Notes under the pieces: generated by a model
The model's database searches: none
What the model was told of the DNA's origin: nothing
The model's input: only the letters and a program-made list of their open reading frames with translations
In this document: positions 61,076 to 64,000 of the stretch, in pieces
Layout: each line of letters begins with the position of its first letter
How positions within the stretch are numbered: position 1 is the stretch's first letter
Assembly (NCBI GenBank): GCA_025618425.1
Contig: CM046841.1
Coordinates: 7,411,068-7,475,067 of the forward strand
Length of the DNA: 64,000 nt
Direction of reading: 5' to 3'
Origin: Heliocidaris tuberculata
Lineage: Eukaryota > Echinodermata > Echinoidea > Camarodonta > Echinometridae
Program-made: the position numbers and the translations under genes

Positions 61076-62750
61076 CGAGACAATTTTGGAGGATTGATGA
61101 CACCGGCGTAAATCCGTTTCGAGGAGTGGCGGGTGGGGAATGAACGAAATTTTGCCAAAAATTACCTCTTCTTGCTTTATAAGAAGTCTTATTTTGCGGT
61201 CAAAATACACTCGGGACTTATAAAATATTTAAATGGTATATTTGGTCACCTCACTGCCAAATATTATATACTTCGCTGTTGCAAATGTTTGCTGTCCCAA
61301 ACCACCCTGTTTCTAAACATTACGAGCGAGCGAAGCGAGCAAGAAAAACACACTTTTTTGGTGACAAAGTATCATTTCGTCATAAAAATACACCACAGGC
61401 CTATAACCTTTCTAAAATTATATTCGTCCGCCTCCCGTTGCATGCCCACTTTGTGTGCCTTCGCAGTAAGTTTCATTCTAGATTTTCATTGAGCGCAGCG
61501 AGGGACCAAAAATATACAAAGTACACTAGATGATTTATAATGTACACCGATACCTGCAGAATTCGAGGATATAGTCGGACACCTCGCTGCAAAAATATTA
61601 TGATATGCAGGCATCCGCTGCTGGAACAAGAATGATTGCTAATTGTTTGTAATTTTTATAAGAGGGCAAAAAATGATTTTTTTTTTTTTAATACTTAGAA
61701 CAGGTTTAAGTGTATTGTTACGATCCCTTCTCGTGATTGTAGTAACGTACATTTATCGGCACCTTCCGTTCACACAGAGAATAAGATCGGGGTGTGATGA
61801 TAGGAATAGGCTAATGGTCACAGGCGGTTATCTCCTGAAGATTGATCTATTTTAGGTCGACTTGCCGCTCTAATCCTTACAGTTAAACAACTGTCCCTTT
61901 TATGAGTTAACGAATTTAACATAAATATTGGATAGAGAGCCAAGACGCAAACCTACTGCCTTTCTTAAAAATATTAATATAACCGGCAGTGGTTAAGATA
62001 GTGAAATTAAGTGAGCGAAGCGAGCGACGCTTTAAATTCATTTCATTTCAGTTTAATTCAATTCAGCTTTATTTAATTCCATATATAAACCCAGTACCGT
62101 ATCATTAACATGCAAAAAATGTAATTTAGTATAGTGTGCTTAGACATAATCACTAACATTGCATTAACATTATTAAAACATTAAAAGAAGGAATAAAAAA
62201 AGGAATTTGGTTGCTGTATAAAAACCCTTATGGGTTTGTTCTGACAGCCTGTTTCAGGTTTTCCCTTAATTTTCATTTCTCTTTTTCCTTCTTTCAAAAT
62301 ATGAAGATGGTGAGTGTACAAAGTATTTTGGTCTAGTCCTTTAACCTTTAGTGTGCACATTTTCTCTTTGTATTTAGATGTTTTTAAAGAATCCATGCTC
62401 GTGGGGGGGGGGGGGGGTGAGGTGCTTTGCCCGAAAGCATACCTATTTGCCCAATGGATAATTGTGGTCCAGTTATCACACTTTTTACCCAAATATCACA
62501 TGATATGGCCCTAAATATCATTAATTTGAAAGTCTCCCACAGCTCCATGGGTCGTAGCCTATATTTCTGTGTACCCTGATATAATTTTCGTTTTACAAAT
62601 AACCGTAAGACAAGCATATTCAGACAGATGTCACAAAAAAGTTACGTTTTATTCTAAGATAAACATGAAAACAAACAAGGAACACAACTGAACTTTCAAA
62701 ACAAACTATAAAACAGCTGTTCATAGGCTACAAGTTTGAATGCAAAAAAA
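61076..62750. other. Gene-free stretch
   Basis: No exon or element with clear ends. GAGCGAGCGAAGCGAGCAAG at about 61323 and AGTGAGCGAAGCGAGCGACG at about 62010 are scattered repeats, also seen near 54838 and 55128. A G run lies at 62402-62416 and CAATTCAGCTTTATTTAATT at about 62058. Confidence 0.5.
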
Positions 62751-62779
62751 AAAGGATGAAGTGAACTTTTAAAGTGTGA

Positions 62780-62825
62780 CGAGGGACGAGTTGATGTTGG
62801 ACGAGTTGATGTTGGACGAGTTGTA
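62780..62825 (+). repeat. Short tandem repeat GGACGAGTTGATGTT
   Basis: Three units of GACGAGTTGATGTTG-like sequence, the last diverging. Confidence 0.7.
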
Positions 62826-63509
62826 AAATGGACGTCGAAGAGGTAGAATAGAGTTTTTCTAAACCTACGACCACGACTTCGCCTCGTTCTTTTGTACCTT
62901 GTTCATCGGCTGGATGATGGTGATGTTGGTGTGAGCAGGACCCGTAACAAAATGGGGGAATGTCCGGAATCACTATGAAGGCCTCAGGTGAATAGAAAAA
63001 GGTGAAAAATTAGGGAATTTTGGTCTCCCTGAAACGCTAAGGTGATAGCGCGCGCTCGTGTTTCGAGTCATGCCTGCATGCATTGCGTTGTAGTGTACGC
63101 TTGTCGTCGACGCATGTACGAAGACACCGCGGAGTTTGCGGATGTTGATTGTTGGTGGTCGCTGACCAGGTCGTGCGGTTGCACGAGTTTGCACAGGTTT
63201 AATGTGTTTGAAACAGAGTCTTGCTGATTATGTTTCGGTGTTTTACAATTGTTAAAACTTTATGTTGGACTTTTAGTCTGTGAATGCTGGTGTTCTTGCC
63301 TTTTGCTGGTGCTTTATGGTGATAAACGTTGAGACGGGGTATGAGCTCAACGTGGGGGTTGTCATAGGCATTCAGTTGACGTGTGGTATAGCACGTTGTG
63401 ATGTGTGCAGTGCGGCGTATACGAGAGTGTATGTTGCCGTCTGTGCAGGCAGTGATTGGGGCAGAATTCCAGGGCATCTCGCTATGAGATTTTAGTTCGC
63501 TTGATTGAG

Positions 63510-63765
63510 TGAATTTTGTTGGTTGAAGATCTTTCAACTGGGTTAACCGTATCAGGTTGCCGTGTTTGTTGGTTGAGGTTTACCAACGGTGTTGACCAGA
63601 GTTAGGTTGACAGGAATTTAGGTTGAAGGTTTATTCAACTGGCGTAATCGAGTCAGATTACCAGCTTTGTAGGTCGAGGTTAAATCGGCTGGATCAACCA
63701 GATCAGGTTGTAGGATTTTACGGTTGATTGTTTCAACTGGGGTAACCGAGTCAGGTTATCTGATT
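63510..63765 (+). repeat. Five 50-bp leader repeats upstream of a retroelement ORF
   Basis: Units of about 50 bp share TTTGTxGGTTGA, TTCAACTGG and GAGTCAGGTT. Several hold GGTTGA/TCAAC inverted pairs. They end 80 bp before the ATG at 63846. Confidence 0.7.
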
Positions 63766-63845
63766 TTGTTTGGCTAAGAATTTTTAGAGTTTCTTTAGCT
63801 GTTTCTAATCTTTTCAGCATTGAAGATTAGGGGTCTGTATTGGCC

Positions 63846-64000
63846 ATGGCGGATTTTTCATTGGAAGAATTTGTGGAATCTCCCACGGTGGAGGAATTGC
63901 CGGTCTTGAAGAAGGCTGATCTATTGCAGGTAGCCATTCATTACCAGGTTGCTGAGGTAAAGAGCAACTGGCGTAAAGTTGAGATAGTGAAAGCTATTAT
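63846..64000 (+). CDS. Start of a retroelement ORF, cut by the window end
   Basis: Open from ATG to the end of the window (51 codons): MADFSLEEFVESPTVEELPV, LKKADLLQVAIHYQ and KSNWRKVEIVKAI. The pattern LEEF...LKKxDLLxxAxxxx...RKxEI resembles the N-terminal helix-extended-helix part of retrotransposon gag proteins. It could still be a host gene; the rest is not visible. Confidence 0.5.
   Translation, partial: MADFSLEEFVESPTVEELPVLKKADLLQVAIHYQVAEVKSNWRKVEIVKAI

Noticed and set aside
57886..64000. Plexin PSI1 and Sema exons
   Set aside because: I looked for a cysteine pattern like CGWC and for Sema blocks on the minus strand and found none, so they are presumed to lie beyond the window.

Overview
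This is eukaryotic, animal DNA. Coding sequence is cut into short exons with GT/AG splice sites, and the introns are packed with SINE, LINE, LTR and inverted-repeat transposons, microsatellites and long G or C runs. Foldback elements whose arms are built from short tandem repeats resemble the TU elements known from sea urchins, so an echinoderm or another marine invertebrate deuterostome is my best guess. That guess is an inference and was not tested.

One host gene dominates. A plexin-family receptor lies on the minus strand from 57885 down to its stop at 14611. I assembled 30 exons by eye; every junction keeps phase and together they give 1,287 codons plus a stop. They cover IPT1, PSI2, IPT2, PSI3, four more IPT-like segments, one membrane helix, and the intracellular GAP region with its inserted Rho-binding domain. 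The Sema domain and first PSI are not in the window and must lie beyond 64000. The arginines that plexin RasGAP/RapGAP activity depends on appear to be replaced, so this looks like a divergent, possibly GAP-dead plexin. The last coding exon is duplicated about 212 bp downstream with an open frame and its own stop, which could give an alternative C-terminus.

Layout: 1-14300, downstream of the gene, holds repeats only: MITEs, minisatellites, a roughly 170-190 bp tandem array broken up by tRNA-headed SINEs and a Tc1-like element, and a decayed Tc1-like transposase. 14321-31490 carries the cytoplasmic, transmembrane and last IPT exons, with TIR elements and a nested foldback in the introns. 31640-35255 is a decayed CR1-like LINE with a SINE and a 1 kb TIR element inside it. 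35364-44953 holds IPT and PSI exons plus two more copies of that TIR element, one of them carrying a nested TTAA element. 45173-52330 is a nearly full-length but broken Ty3/gypsy-like LTR retrotransposon inserted 18 bp into an intron; its pol holds a 1.3 kb foldback-like insert with a captured open reading frame. 52504-55798 is a 3.3 kb foldback element with a 9-bp target duplication. 56359-57885 holds the four most 5' exons seen. 57886-64000 is an upstream intron or beyond: more TIR elements, the 5' end of a gypsy element (LTR, tRNA-Ser-type PBS, gag) fused to a 15-bp minisatellite, and the start of another retroelement ORF running off the end.

All assignments come from reading translations, splice sites and repeats by eye. 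No alignment or database search was run.
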